Counted from the stretch's first letter, positions 9,121 to 17,498 are shown. The stretch is DNA of 22,604 nt from CAZSRX01 sp964609675 [NCBI: uncultured Bacteroidota bacterium] (GCA_964609675.1 CAZSRX010000046.1:1-22604), one strand, 5' to 3'. Notes: a model not told the origin generated them from the sequence alone. Numbers and translations are program-made.

Positions 9121-9423
9121 TTATTTGATCAGCAGCATTTTACCGGATCGGACGCCATGGCCCGTGATGAGCCGGCGCATGTAGATTCCGCCCGATACGG
9201 CATTGCCGCGGCCATCTTTACCGTCCCACATCACTTCGTGTGTTCCGGCAGTCTGCCGCGAGTTCAGGAGCGTGCGCACTTCGTTTGCGCAGTTCTGAAA
9301 ATCGTGGCGGAATCCGGGCAGGGCAGCATATTCGGGAACCATGCCCGCCCGACCCGCAAATCGGTTTGCGGATGGATTTTTTACAAGTTTCATGATCGGG
9401 TCCCCATTCAGGGAATAACTCAC
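9121..9423 (-). pseudogene. Decayed C-terminal sorting-domain remnant of a lost exported protein
   Basis: A 100-codon frame opens with GTG three bases after the umuC stop. Its last 50 residues match the end of a T9SS/FlgD-like sorting domain: E-V-R-T-L-L, then Q-T-A-G-T-H-E-V-x-W-D-G-K-D, then G-N-A-V-S-G-G-I-Y and R-S-G-K-M-L-L-I-K. The part before it lines up in order with K-L-x-Q-N-Y-P-N-P-F-N-P and Y-A-L-P but has lost the key residues (K-L-V-K-N-P-S-A-N and Y-A-A-L-P-G). There is no signal peptide and no exported domain for it to sort. It is best read as the tail of a former secreted protein left next to umuC. A short expressed protein cannot be excluded. Confidence 0.6.
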
Positions 9424-9426
9424 GAA

Positions 9427-10686
9427 TTATTTTTTATCGACGTCAATGGTTAATAATTCTTCCCAGCGCGAAGTGTAGCACGGCGTCAGGCGTTCCTGTC
9501 GCAGTTTCCACTTCCGGTCGTATCCCTGCGCAAGCAGGCGCACGCGGTCTTTACCCATAGTATCGTTGATGGCGTCCATTACTTTCATAAGGGCGCGCTG
9601 TTTACCGCGGTCGGCCTCGTCGAAGAAGTTGCGCTGCACCTGATCCTCCGGCACCAGCCCGGACACGATGACGCCGGTTTTTTTGTACTGATATCCTTTT
9701 TTAAAAATCGCCTTCAGCCCCTGTTTGGCGTAATGCACGATTTCGGGCGTGTAATTCGTGGCGACGGGCAGGGTGATGACTTTGCTGTTGAAATACTGCG
9801 GCAGGTCTTCCTTGAACGGGTGCGTTTCCAGAAACACCGTCAGCATGTTGGCGCAACTTTGCTGCTGGCGCAGTTTGCGGGCGCACGTCGCGGCGTAATT
9901 AGCCAGCGCCTCGGCGATCGTCTCGAAATCCGAAAGCATCTGGCCGAACGAGCGCGCCGTGCCTATCGCTTTCTTCGGCGCGGGTTCCGTGTCGAGTTCG
10001 ATACAGGATTCGCCGCGCAGTTCTTTGACTAACCGCAAACCGACGAGGGTCATGTGTTTTTGAATCCACGCATCTTTGGCCCGCGTAAGATCAAGAGCCG
10101 TGAGAATACCGTAGGATTTCAGGAATTTGCTGTATTGCCCGCCGATTCCCCAGATGTCCTTAACGGGAAGTTTTTCCAGCGCTTGCCGGATCGATTCGGG
10201 ATCCGCGAGCAGATGCACGCCGCCGGATTTCTTGGCGATTTTATTGGCGACCTTAGCCAGCGTTTTGCTCGGGGCGATGCCCACGGATACCGGAATGCCG
10301 GTCCATTGTTTAATTTTCCGCCGGATCCGGAATCCCAGTTCGGTGAGGTCCTCACGGTAACCGGAAAGATCGATAAACGCCTCATCGATAGAATAGATTT
10401 CAATTTCCTTCACGAGGGTGGCCAGCGTGTTCATCACCCGCTCCGAAAGGTCGCCGTAGAGCACATAATTGGACGAGAATACCGCCACGTGATGCTTCTG
10501 CAGGAACGGCTCGATCTGGAAGGCGGGCATGGCCATCTCGATGCCGAGCGCCTTGGCCTCGTTCGACCGCGCGATGATGCAGCCGTCGTTGTTGGACAGC
10601 ACCACCACCGGCCGGCCCTCGAGTTTCGGGTTAAACACCCGCTCGCAGGACGCGTAAAAATTGTTGCAGTCAACAATCGCGATCAT
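9427..10686 (-). CDS. umuC: Y-family translesion DNA polymerase, UmuC type
   Basis: This 419-residue protein matches the usual UmuC length (about 422). It opens with D6 in I-V-D-C-N-N-F-Y-A-S-C-E and has the catalytic pair D101-E102 in Y-S-I-D-E-A-F-I-D-L. The finger/palm stretch P-V-S-V-G-I-A-P-S-K-T-L-A-K-V-A-N-K-I-A is followed by a helix-hairpin-helix region (V-K-D-I-W-G-I-G), a little-finger domain, and the UmuC-specific C-terminal motif T-P-x-Y-T-S-R-W-E-E-L. With processed UmuD it would form the error-prone polymerase used past DNA lesions. Its ATG overlaps the umuD stop (ATGA), so translation is probably coupled. Both catalytic residues are intact and no frameshift is seen. Confidence 0.95.
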   Translation of the reverse strand: MIAIVDCNNFYASCERVFNPKLEGRPVVVLSNNDGCIIARSNEAKALGIEMAMPAFQIEPFLQKHHVAVFSSNYVLYGDLSERVMNTLATLVKEIEIYSIDEAFIDLSGYREDLTELGFRIRRKIKQWTGIPVSVGIAPSKTLAKVANKIAKKSGGVHLLADPESIRQALEKLPVKDIWGIGGQYSKFLKSYGILTALDLTRAKDAWIQKHMTLVGLRLVKELRGESCIELDTEPAPKKAIGTARSFGQMLSDFETIAEALANYAATCARKLRQQQSCANMLTVFLETHPFKEDLPQYFNSKVITLPVATNYTPEIVHYAKQGLKAIFKKGYQYKKTGVIVSGLVPEDQVQRNFFDEADRGKQRALMKVMDAINDTMGKDRVRLLAQGYDRKWKLRQERLTPCYTSRWEELLTIDVDKK

Positions 10687-11144
10687 TTCGGTTTATGGAT
10701 AATATACGCGACAATGCCCCAGATCTGGAAATCTTTCTCCTCGGTAACTTTGATGGGCTTGTAGGCGGCATTTTCAGGAACCAGATATAATTCGCCTTTG
10801 ATTTTTTTTATGCGTTTAACGGTAAATTCTCCGTCGATGACGCAGACGGCAATGTCGCTGTTCTTCGGCTCCAGCGCGCGGTCCACCACGAGCAGGTCGC
10901 CATCGTGGATGCCGGCGTCGTTCATGGAATGGCCGGCAACCTTCACAAAAAACGTAGCGGCCGGGTGTTTAATCAGGTGCTGGTTCAGATCCAGCTTGAG
11001 TTCCACGTAATCTTCCGCCGGCGAAGGAAATCCGGCCGAGATTTTGGAGTCATACAGCGGCAGTTTCAGATTCAGCGTCGGATCGAAGCTGTAAAATTCC
11101 AGTTTCTCTTTTTTATAGATTTTTTTCAACGTTATATTAGCCAT
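10683..11144 (-). CDS. umuD: UmuD-type S24 self-cleaving SOS mutagenesis protein
   Basis: The 153-residue protein has the UmuD layout. An N-terminal arm leads to the self-cleavage site S-A-G-F-P-S-P-A-E-D-Y (cut expected between A37 and G38). The catalytic serine lies in V-A-G-H-S-M-N-D-A-G (S73) and the catalytic lysine in F-T-V-K-R-I (K110). RecA-stimulated cleavage in this family gives UmuD', the partner of UmuC. ATG at 11144 is preferred over the GTG at 11147 because the Shine-Dalgarno (AAGGAAGGG) is better spaced for it. That site overlaps the stop of the upstream gene, 11 nt before this start, and the 3' end overlaps umuC by 4 bp. The arm before the cut is longer than in E. coli UmuD. 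Confidence 0.93.
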   Translation of the reverse strand: MANITLKKIYKKEKLEFYSFDPTLNLKLPLYDSKISAGFPSPAEDYVELKLDLNQHLIKHPAATFFVKVAGHSMNDAGIHDGDLLVVDRALEPKNSDIAVCVIDGEFTVKRIKKIKGELYLVPENAAYKPIKVTEEKDFQIWGIVAYIIHKPK

Positions 11145-11155
11145 CACGCCCTTCC

Positions 11156-11863
11156 TTACCGGCTCTGCCCTTTCAGCAGAATCTGGTTGTTTTCGACACG
11201 CACCTGATTGAGTTCGACGGACTCCAGCGACAGGCGCACCGCATCCCGGAGTTTTTTCGGGTTTATATCCAGCATTTCCGCTAACGTATTCAGGTCATGT
11301 TCCGTCTCGCCGATTTTTACACGCGAATCTCCGCTGATGGTAAGCGCGTTATTCTCCAGCACCGGCCTGCCTTCCACGCCGATATACACTTCCTGATCCT
11401 TCAGAAACGGAAAAATCGTCATGGCTTTGTCGAGCGTTTTTTGCTCTTTGTCTCCCAACTGGTCTTTAGACAAATCGGAAAGATTGACCACCGCGCCGGA
11501 TTCCATCGTTCCATTCTTAATCTCCGTATGGGTCGCTTTAATCACTTTACTCAGGTCGCTTTCGGCCGATTTTTCCAGCAGCGCGGCCAGCAGCAAATCG
11601 TTGACCTCGTCTTCACTCAGACTCAACTCAACGGGCTGTGCGGTTTTCTGCTTGCCGGTTTTTTTTAACGGCGCGGACAGTTTGTTTGAAATAATCGCCC
11701 TTGAGCGCTCCGCGGTTTTTCGCGTATCGATGATCTGATAATTTCCGGCGGCCTGCGGCTTGTACCACGAAGGCAGAGTGGTAACCTTGTTCCAGTAATA
11801 ATAAATCACCACCAACACGGCGATAAGGATGACTAATAAAAATATCAGTATTTTTTTTAACAT
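11156..11863 (-). CDS. Single-pass membrane protein of unknown function, first gene of the umuDC operon
   Basis: The 235-residue protein starts M-L-K-K, then a hydrophobic helix (residues 5-23) rich in I, L and V and ending Y-Y-Y-W. No signal-peptidase site is evident, so it is probably N-terminally anchored with the rest outside. After L-P-S-W-Y comes a charged linker, then V-E-L-S-L-S-E-D-E-V-N-D-L-L (residues 78-91), reminiscent of the start of YpmS/DUF2140- or LmeA-like lipid-binding folds. The C-terminal half alternates beta-rich and charged segments. The start has a good Shine-Dalgarno (GGCAGGAG). It is 11 nt from umuD on the same strand behind a strong promoter, so it is probably co-transcribed with the mutagenesis genes. 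The family link is a guess from one motif. Confidence 0.75.
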   Translation of the reverse strand: MLKKILIFLLVILIAVLVVIYYYWNKVTTLPSWYKPQAAGNYQIIDTRKTAERSRAIISNKLSAPLKKTGKQKTAQPVELSLSEDEVNDLLLAALLEKSAESDLSKVIKATHTEIKNGTMESGAVVNLSDLSKDQLGDKEQKTLDKAMTIFPFLKDQEVYIGVEGRPVLENNALTISGDSRVKIGETEHDLNTLAEMLDINPKKLRDAVRLSLESVELNQVRVENNQILLKGQSR

Positions 11864-11890
11864 ATACGCTCCTGCCTTGACTGTATAAGT

Positions 11891-11919
11891 ATCATAACAA
11901 GAATTATTTTGCTTTTCAA
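11891..11919 (-). promoter_or_regulatory. Sigma70-type promoter of the membrane protein-umuD-umuC operon
   Basis: On the minus strand TTGAAA (11919-11914) and TATGAT (11896-11891) are separated by exactly 17 bp, close to the consensus. Transcription would start near 11884, about 20 nt before the ATG at 11863. ACTGTATA (plus strand 11879-11886) just downstream of the -10 matches one half of the E. coli-type SOS box, but the second half is absent. SOS control is therefore plausible from the genes but not proved by this site. Confidence 0.6.
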
Positions 11920-11937
11920 TATCTATTTGAATATCTT
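11909..11937 (+). promoter_or_regulatory. Possible promoter of the subtilase gene, divergent from the umuDC promoter
   Basis: TTGCTT (11909-11914) and TATCTT (11932-11937) are 17 bp apart on the plus strand, 42 bp before the ATG at 11979. It shares DNA with the opposite-facing promoter of the umuDC operon. An alternative pair, TTGAAT/TTATGA, lies slightly downstream, so the exact site is uncertain. Confidence 0.35.
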
Positions 11938-11978
11938 ATGCCTTTGTAATTATGACCCACCTAATAAAGGATTTCCCA

Positions 11979-14921
11979 ATGAAAAGTTGGTTTTGCAGCC
12001 TTTTGGTATTGAGCGGATGGTTTGTGATGCAGTCTCAGATTGATAGCGCTCAGGCGCAGACAAAAATCAGTTCCCGATTGGCAAAGGCCGCTGAAACAGA
12101 GGCCTCCCTGCTGGTATGGATAACCTTTAAAGATAAAGGCGATATGGCTTCCAAATACCTTGACGCCCGCCGGACGGTCAGTACCCGCGCCCTGCAGCGA
12201 CGCGCGAAGATGCGGCCGTTCGACCGACTCATTGAACCAAAAGACTATCCCCTGGAAGCCGCGTATGTCCGGCAGGTGGAAGGGCTGGGTATAAAAATCC
12301 GGCAGCCGTCGCGCTGGTTCAACGCAGTGAGCGCGTGGGTCAGCAGGGAACAACTGTCCGAACTGGAACAATTAAATTGCGTGGCTAATCTTGACCTTGT
12401 CCTACGCCTGAAAAAAGATCCGCATTCCCTGGAATTTCAATCGAAGGATTTCATTGAAGACAAGGCCGGACGCGATTCCAGGCGGGCAAACGTGCTCACG
12501 CTTGATTACGGAACTTCCTATACACAGGTCAATCAGATCAATGTGCCGGCGGTGCATAACCTGGGCATTTACGGACAGGGCGTGATGATCGGCGTGTTCG
12601 ACGCGGGATTCAACAACCTTGGGCACGAGGCGTTTGACAGCATGGTCATCCTGGCAACCCATGATTTCGTGAACGGCGACAGCAGCGTGGCCGACGATCC
12701 CGGGCAGATGGGCGAGGGCAGTCACGGCACCAATACGCTATCGGTAATCGGCGGCTTTAAGAATGGCCAGCTGATCGGTCCGTCTTTCCGATCCACGTTT
12801 ATATTGGCAAAAACCGAAAACACCGACAGCGAAACGCCGGTTGAAGAAGATAACTGGATCGCGGCCATGGAATGGGCCGAGGCCTACGGCGTGGATGTGG
12901 TGAGTTGCTCGCTCGGCTATATCGAATTCGACGGGCAATCGTATTATACATGGCAGTGGATGAACGGCGATTCCTGCCGCATCACCAAAGCCGCCGACAT
13001 GGCCACATGGAACGGCGTAGTAGTGGTCAACTCCGCCGGCAATGAAAATGATAATTCCAGCCATAACACACTGGGAGCGCCGGCGGACGGCGATACGGTC
13101 ATCGCGGTCGGGGCGGTAAATTCAAGCGGTACCCGCGTATCGTTTAGCTCGGTCGGCCCTACCGTGGACGGCCGCATCAAACCGGATGTGATGGCCATGG
13201 GATCGGGCGTGAAAGCGGCCTATGGAAGTCCCGGCGCCACCGGATATGAATATGTTGACGGTACGTCCTTCTCCTGCCCGCTGACGGCCGGCGTATGCGG
13301 ATTGATACTTTCGACCAATCCGAATCTCACGCCGTATCAGGTACGCGAAGCGCTTCGCAATACGGCAAACAATGCCTCCAGTCCGAATAAGTATTACGGA
13401 TGGGGCATTGTCAACGCGCTGAATGCGATCAATTATGTGCATATTCAGCATACTCCCGTCAGCGACACAGAAAATCCGGCTGGACCGTTTCCGGTCGAGG
13501 CGGTTGTGACCCATGCGGCTGCAATTGATACAGTATACCTGATATATGGATTAAACGGTGATTTCACGAACACCTTAATAATGAGTTCCCTCGGTTCGTC
13601 CTATACCGCAAATATTCCGAGTACGGGTGTACCAACCCGTTATAATTACTATATAAAAGTAAAAAACAAACTTGGCTCATTAACCTATGAGCCACAAGGA
13701 GCGCCCGGGCTATATCATTCATTTTATGCGGGCGCCGATACCGTGAAGCCCGTCATCACGCATACGCCGCTGGGTAATCAGGCGCTTTCAGCCTGGCCGG
13801 TTCCGGTTTCCGCGTCGGTTACAGATAATATTGGTGTGGACTCGGTGATTGTGGAATTTGCGCATAACGGCATGAGTCAGACACCTTTCCGGTTGGCGCG
13901 TAACGGTCTTACGTCTGAATATGGCGCGCTCTTCAGCAATATTCCCGTCGCCGTTGGAGATTACATCGATTATCGCATCATTGCGAACGACATGGCAACT
14001 ACGTCCAATACTGTAATCGTCCCGTCCTCGGGTTATTACCGTTTTTATATCGTCAATTTAACCGTTTTTTCTTCGGATTTTAATACGACATCCGGCGGTC
14101 TGACCGGTAATAACGACTGGGAGTGGGGCGTGCCGTCAGGTTCGTCGCCGCTGCCGCATTCGTCTCCGAAACTCTGGGCGACTAAGCTTGACACCAATTA
14201 TACCGACGGGCCGCTGTTATCCACGCTGACCCTTCCGCAACTGACGGCTATATCCGGCAACGCGTCGTTCACCTTCTGGCAAGCATACGAAATGGAGAAC
14301 GGTTACGACGGAGGCAATGTCAAGATGGCCGTCAATAACGGCGAGTACCAAATAATCACACCGGCCGGCGGATATCCGGTCAACGCGCTGAGCACCAGCT
14401 GGAATAACCCCATCGGCGGCCAGCCCGCATTCAGCGGCACGGCGCTGACCTGGCAGCAGATAACTTTTCCGCTAAACGGCATCGTTCAATCAGGTGATCA
14501 GGTTCGGATCAAGTTTGATTTTGGCGCAGACGACAGCGTGGTCAAAATCGGATGGTATATCGATGATTTCTCCGCTGTGGATCTGGGCACCGTTGTGACG
14601 GACATTAACAGTGAAGAACCGGCAACCCCGGACGCATTTGTGCTTTATCCGAATTATCCCAATCCGTTCAATCCGTTCACCACGATACGCTATCAGCTTC
14701 CGGCGGCGGGAAAAGTCACGCTGAAAATCTACAACCTGCTGGGACAGGAAGTCGCGACGCTGGTGAACCGTTCCCATGCGGCGGGCGTTTATTCAGCCGT
14801 GTGGAACGGACAAAACAGCACCGGCCACGCCGTGGCTTCCGGTGTGTATATGTACCGGCTGGAATTGATTTCCGGAGAAAAACGGTATGCCAGTACAAAG
14901 AAACTTCTGCTGATTAAATAA
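11979..14921 (+). CDS. Secreted subtilisin-like serine peptidase (S8) with C-terminal sorting domain
   Basis: The start at 11979 is chosen over an in-frame ATG at 11952 because AAAGGA lies 8 nt upstream and the protein then begins with a signal peptide (M-K-S-W-F-C-S-L-L-V-L ... A-Q-A). Residues 28-150 form a propeptide-like domain with a R-A-L-x-R-R-A-K segment common in FCB S8 proteins. The catalytic domain carries D208 (V-F-D-A-G-F), H249 (G-S-H-G-T-N), oxyanion N355 (S-A-G-N-E) and S430 (G-T-S-F-S-C-P). Two Ig-like domains follow (about 490-690), then a MAM/jelly-roll-like domain (about 696-868), and finally the sorting domain (886-980) with N-Y-P-N-P-F-N-P and K-K-L-L-L-I-K. It should be exported and anchored or released at the surface, where it cleaves proteins. 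All active-site residues are present. Confidence 0.93.
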   Translation: MKSWFCSLLVLSGWFVMQSQIDSAQAQTKISSRLAKAAETEASLLVWITFKDKGDMASKYLDARRTVSTRALQRRAKMRPFDRLIEPKDYPLEAAYVRQVEGLGIKIRQPSRWFNAVSAWVSREQLSELEQLNCVANLDLVLRLKKDPHSLEFQSKDFIEDKAGRDSRRANVLTLDYGTSYTQVNQINVPAVHNLGIYGQGVMIGVFDAGFNNLGHEAFDSMVILATHDFVNGDSSVADDPGQMGEGSHGTNTLSVIGGFKNGQLIGPSFRSTFILAKTENTDSETPVEEDNWIAAMEWAEAYGVDVVSCSLGYIEFDGQSYYTWQWMNGDSCRITKAADMATWNGVVVVNSAGNENDNSSHNTLGAPADGDTVIAVGAVNSSGTRVSFSSVGPTVDGRIKPDVMAMGSGVKAAYGSPGATGYEYVDGTSFSCPLTAGVCGLILSTNPNLTPYQVREALRNTANNASSPNKYYGWGIVNALNAINYVHIQHTPVSDTENPAGPFPVEAVVTHAAAIDTVYLIYGLNGDFTNTLIMSSLGSSYTANIPSTGVPTRYNYYIKVKNKLGSLTYEPQGAPGLYHSFYAGADTVKPVITHTPLGNQALSAWPVPVSASVTDNIGVDSVIVEFAHNGMSQTPFRLARNGLTSEYGALFSNIPVAVGDYIDYRIIANDMATTSNTVIVPSSGYYRFYIVNLTVFSSDFNTTSGGLTGNNDWEWGVPSGSSPLPHSSPKLWATKLDTNYTDGPLLSTLTLPQLTAISGNASFTFWQAYEMENGYDGGNVKMAVNNGEYQIITPAGGYPVNALSTSWNNPIGGQPAFSGTALTWQQITFPLNGIVQSGDQVRIKFDFGADDSVVKIGWYIDDFSAVDLGTVVTDINSEEPATPDAFVLYPNYPNPFNPFTTIRYQLPAAGKVTLKIYNLLGQEVATLVNRSHAAGVYSAVWNGQNSTGHAVASGVYMYRLELISGEKRYASTKKLLLIK

Positions 14922-15392
14922 GACATTTACCAATCAGCAGTCCGGCTGACGGATTAAACGGAAGGGACAAACAGGCGTTTGTTAAGTCCCTTCGCTCATT
15001 CGTCTTTCATACCTGCGCCGTAATGCCGGTTAATCCACGGACGCTGGTTTACTCAACCTTCGAACTGACAGGTTTTAGAGTAACCGGCGGTGGCATCTTT
15101 ACTATAAAATCATCAACCCCTAACGCGGGCATTCTGTAAATGCCCTGTTTGATGGTTTGGTATGTCTCCAGGATACGGCTCCAAGCCGGAGACGCCGGCC
15201 CGATAACTTACGGTAATTCCGGAAAACCGGCCACGGAGCCGGCATTCAGCGTAAACGCATTGGCCCAAACCATTAGTTAATGAGAAGTTAATGGAATTCG
15301 GTTAATGCTTTTTCTCTTTTTTTTTAATTTTATTTTTTGTATTCTTTTATTCATTTTTGGTTTTAAACAGAAAACTTAGTATTGGATACGTT
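14922..15392. other. Gene-free 470-bp region with nested inverted repeats and a T-rich end
   Basis: No coding sequence is supported here. Inverted repeats seen: GAAGGGAC/GTCCCTTC (14961-14993); GCCGGTTA/TAACCGGC (15025-15032 with 15081-15088); CATCAA/TTGATG enclosing the perfect hairpin GGGCATT/AATGCCC (15127-15145); GTCTCC..GGCT/AGCC..GGAGAC (15164-15193); and ATGGTTTGG/CCAAACCAT (15152-15160 with 15265-15273) enclosing the previous hairpin. GTTAATG then occurs three times (15276, 15287, 15301) before a T-rich tract (15308-15360). This could be a structured noncoding RNA, a long leader of the carbamate kinase gene, or a repeat element. No known RNA family was recognised. Confidence 0.45.
14961..14993 (+). 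terminator. Hairpin after the subtilase gene, weak terminator candidate
   Basis: An 8-bp stem (GAAGGGAC / GTCCCTTC) with an additional inner pairing ACAAAC/GTTTGT lies 40 bp after the subtilase stop. It lacks a following T-run, so it is a poor intrinsic terminator and may instead be the first element of the structured region. Confidence 0.35.
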
Positions 15393-16337
15393 ATGAAAAA
15401 ATTAGCGGTAGTCGCTTTTGGCGGAAATGCTTTTATCCGTGCCGGACAGAAAGGCACCATCGACGAACAGGAAGAAAATGTTTACAACACCTGCCGGAAC
15501 CTTGTGGAACTTATCAAGCAGGATTACAACATTGTCATCGGCCATGGCAACGGCCCGCAGGTCGGAAATATTATGCTGTGCAACCAGGCCGGCTACAAGA
15601 TGTATGGCATACCCGATATGCCGATCGACATTTCGGTGGCATATTCTCAGGGCTTCATCGGCTATATGATTGAGCAGCAACTCCGCAACGTGCTGGAGGC
15701 GCATGATATCCAGAAAGATATCATTACGATTGTCACGCAGGTGCTGGTTGATAAGAACGATCCGGCTTTTCAGAATCCGACCAAACCCGTCGGGCCCTAT
15801 TACCGGAAAGACGAGATGGAAAAGATTGTAGCCGAGACCGGCGCCAAGTTTGCCGAGGATCCGAAGGGTAACGGCTGGCGAAAAGTCGTCGCGTCGCCCA
15901 AGCCGATCCGCATCAACAACCAGAAATCCATCGAAAAGCTGGCCCGCGACGGGCAGATTGTCATCGCGGTCGGCGGCGGAGGCATACCGGTTTTCTACGT
16001 CAAGGAGAAAAAACTGCAGGGCATTGATGCGGTAATCGACAAGGACCTGGCCTCCTCCCTGCTCGCCACGGAAATCCATGCCGACGAATTTTACATTTTG
16101 ACCGACGTACCCAAGGCCTGTATCAACTTCCGCAAGCCCGGCGAGAAACAACTCGACACGATTACGGTGGCCGAGGCTAAAAAATACATTGACGAGGGCC
16201 ATTTTGCCGCGGGCAGCATGGGACCGAAAGTCAGAGCGGCCGTGGCTTTCGTGGAAAACGGCGGCCAGTACGCCATCATCACCGAAGCCGGACAACTGAG
16301 CAATCCGGACGCCGGCACACGGATCGTGCTGAAATAA
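15393..16337 (+). CDS. arcC: Carbamate kinase
   Basis: The enzyme transfers phosphate from carbamoyl phosphate to ADP, giving ATP and carbamate, the energy-yielding last step of arginine or citrulline breakdown in the cytoplasm. The 314-residue protein matches the family length. Family motifs appear in order: [49 protein letters not shown] and [12 protein letters not shown] at 15393 is preferred over a TTG at 15357 because it begins directly with the first beta strand ([11 protein letters not shown]), although its Shine-Dalgarno is weak. The next gene, 41 bp downstream, is ornithine carbamoyltransferase, its metabolic partner. Confidence 0.95.
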   Translation: MKKLAVVAFGGNAFIRAGQKGTIDEQEENVYNTCRNLVELIKQDYNIVIGHGNGPQVGNIMLCNQAGYKMYGIPDMPIDISVAYSQGFIGYMIEQQLRNVLEAHDIQKDIITIVTQVLVDKNDPAFQNPTKPVGPYYRKDEMEKIVAETGAKFAEDPKGNGWRKVVASPKPIRINNQKSIEKLARDGQIVIAVGGGGIPVFYVKEKKLQGIDAVIDKDLASSLLATEIHADEFYILTDVPKACINFRKPGEKQLDTITVAEAKKYIDEGHFAAGSMGPKVRAAVAFVENGGQYAIITEAGQLSNPDAGTRIVLK

Positions 16338-16378
16338 CCCGAACCTGTTCAACCTATAAACATCATACCGGAGGAATT

Positions 16379-17380
16379 ATGCCTTTTAATCTTCGCAACC
16401 GTCATTTTCTTAAAGAACTTGATTTCACGCCGGAAGAACTGAAATTTCTTCTCAATCTGTCCATCGATCTGAAAAAAGCCAAATACGGCGGTTATGAACA
16501 GCCGCGTCTGAGAGGAAAAAACATCGCGCTGATTTTCGAGAAGGCCTCAACCCGCACCCGTTGCGCATTTGAGGTGGCCGCCTTCGATCAGGGCGCGCAG
16601 GTCACCTACCTCGGACCGTCCGGCTCGCAAATCGGAAACAAGGAATCCATGAAGGACACCGCGCGCGTTTTAGGCCGCATGTACGACGCCATCGAATACC
16701 GCGGCTTCGGCCAGAAAATCGTGGAAGAACTGGCCGCTTACGCCGGCGTTCCGGTATGGAACGGCCTCACCGATGAATTCCATCCGACCCAGATCCTGGC
16801 CGATCTGATGACGATGATGGAACACTCCGACAAGCCGTTGCATCAAGTCAAGTTCTGCTACCTCGGCGACGCCCGCAACAACATGGGCAACTCCCTGCTG
16901 ATCGGCGCGGCGAAGATGGGCATGGATTTCCGCGCGGCGGCCCCGCCCAAACTGCACCAAAGCGAGGAACTCCAGAAAACCGCCCGCGACATCGCCAAAG
17001 AAACCGGCGCGAAAATCCTCATCACCGACAAAGTGGCCGAAGCCGTTAAAGACTGTGACTTCCTCTATACCGACGTGTGGGTCTCCATGGGCGAGCCGGA
17101 TTCCGTTTGGGGCGAACGCATCGAACTGCTGAAACCCTACCAGGTCAACAAGAAAACCATGGAACTGACCGGTAACCCGAAATGTAAATTCCTGCACTGC
17201 CTGCCGTCATTCCATAACCGCGAAACCAAGATCGGCGAGGACATCTACAAGAAATTCGGGCTCGACGGCATGGAAGTCACTGAAGACGTATTTGAATCGC
17301 CGGCATCGGTGGTATGGGATCAGGCCGAAAACCGCGTCCATACCATTAAAGCCGTCATGGTCGCCACACTGGGCGATTAA
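16379..17380 (+). CDS. arcB: Ornithine carbamoyltransferase, probably catabolic
   Basis: The enzyme interconverts ornithine plus carbamoyl phosphate with citrulline plus phosphate. The 333-residue protein has the carbamoyl phosphate motif S57-T-R-T-R61, H135-P-T-Q138, the ornithine loop D232-V-W-V-S-M-G238, and H273-C-L-P276. A strong Shine-Dalgarno (GGAGGAAT) sets the start. Position directly behind carbamate kinase and length near 335 favour the catabolic ArcB role, running citrulline to carbamoyl phosphate for ATP. No arginine deiminase or antiporter is in the window, and no biosynthetic arg gene is adjacent, so argF use cannot be excluded. Confidence 0.93.
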   Translation: MPFNLRNRHFLKELDFTPEELKFLLNLSIDLKKAKYGGYEQPRLRGKNIALIFEKASTRTRCAFEVAAFDQGAQVTYLGPSGSQIGNKESMKDTARVLGRMYDAIEYRGFGQKIVEELAAYAGVPVWNGLTDEFHPTQILADLMTMMEHSDKPLHQVKFCYLGDARNNMGNSLLIGAAKMGMDFRAAAPPKLHQSEELQKTARDIAKETGAKILITDKVAEAVKDCDFLYTDVWVSMGEPDSVWGERIELLKPYQVNKKTMELTGNPKCKFLHCLPSFHNRETKIGEDIYKKFGLDGMEVTEDVFESPASVVWDQAENRVHTIKAVMVATLGD

Positions 17381-17403
17381 GTTTAATCCGGTGCTTTTTA
17401 TAG

Positions 17404-17429
17404 AGGGCAGTTCCACCTGCCCTTTTTTT
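17404..17429 (+). terminator. Intrinsic terminator of the carbamate kinase-OTC operon
   Basis: A 7-bp stem AGGGCAG / CTGCCCT with a 6-nt loop is followed directly by a run of T residues, 23 bp after the OTC stop. Confidence 0.85.
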
Positions 17430-17437
17430 ATTAAAAC

Positions 17438-17466
17438 TTGAAATTATCCGTTTTATCACGTAAACT
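17438..17466 (+). promoter_or_regulatory. Sigma70-type promoter of the M14 carboxypeptidase gene
   Basis: TTGAAA (17438-17443) and TAAACT (17461-17466) are 17 bp apart, between the upstream terminator and the ATG at 17499. The -35 hexamer is identical to the one before the umuDC operon. The gene therefore appears to be transcribed on its own. Confidence 0.55.
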
Positions 17467-17498
17467 CTAAAATCATTTATGTCTACGAAAGCGCTTTG

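Noticed and set aside
10054-10764. A 236-codon plus-strand frame opposite umuC
   Set aside because: It is antisense to a gene with intact catalytic motifs and shows no recognisable domain.
15152-15273. Transposable MITE bounded by the ATGGTTTGG/CCAAACCAT inverted repeat
   Set aside because: No target-site duplication flanks the repeats and no second copy is present in the window.
15270-15310. Integron attC-like site suggested by repeated GTTAATG and nested stems
   Set aside because: The repeats do not fit the GTTRRRY / RYYYAAC core, and no gene-cassette structure surrounds them.
15402-16352. A 316-codon minus-strand frame opposite carbamate kinase
   Set aside because: It mirrors a conserved enzyme almost codon for codon, a common artefact of GC-biased third positions; no ribosome site or motif supports it.
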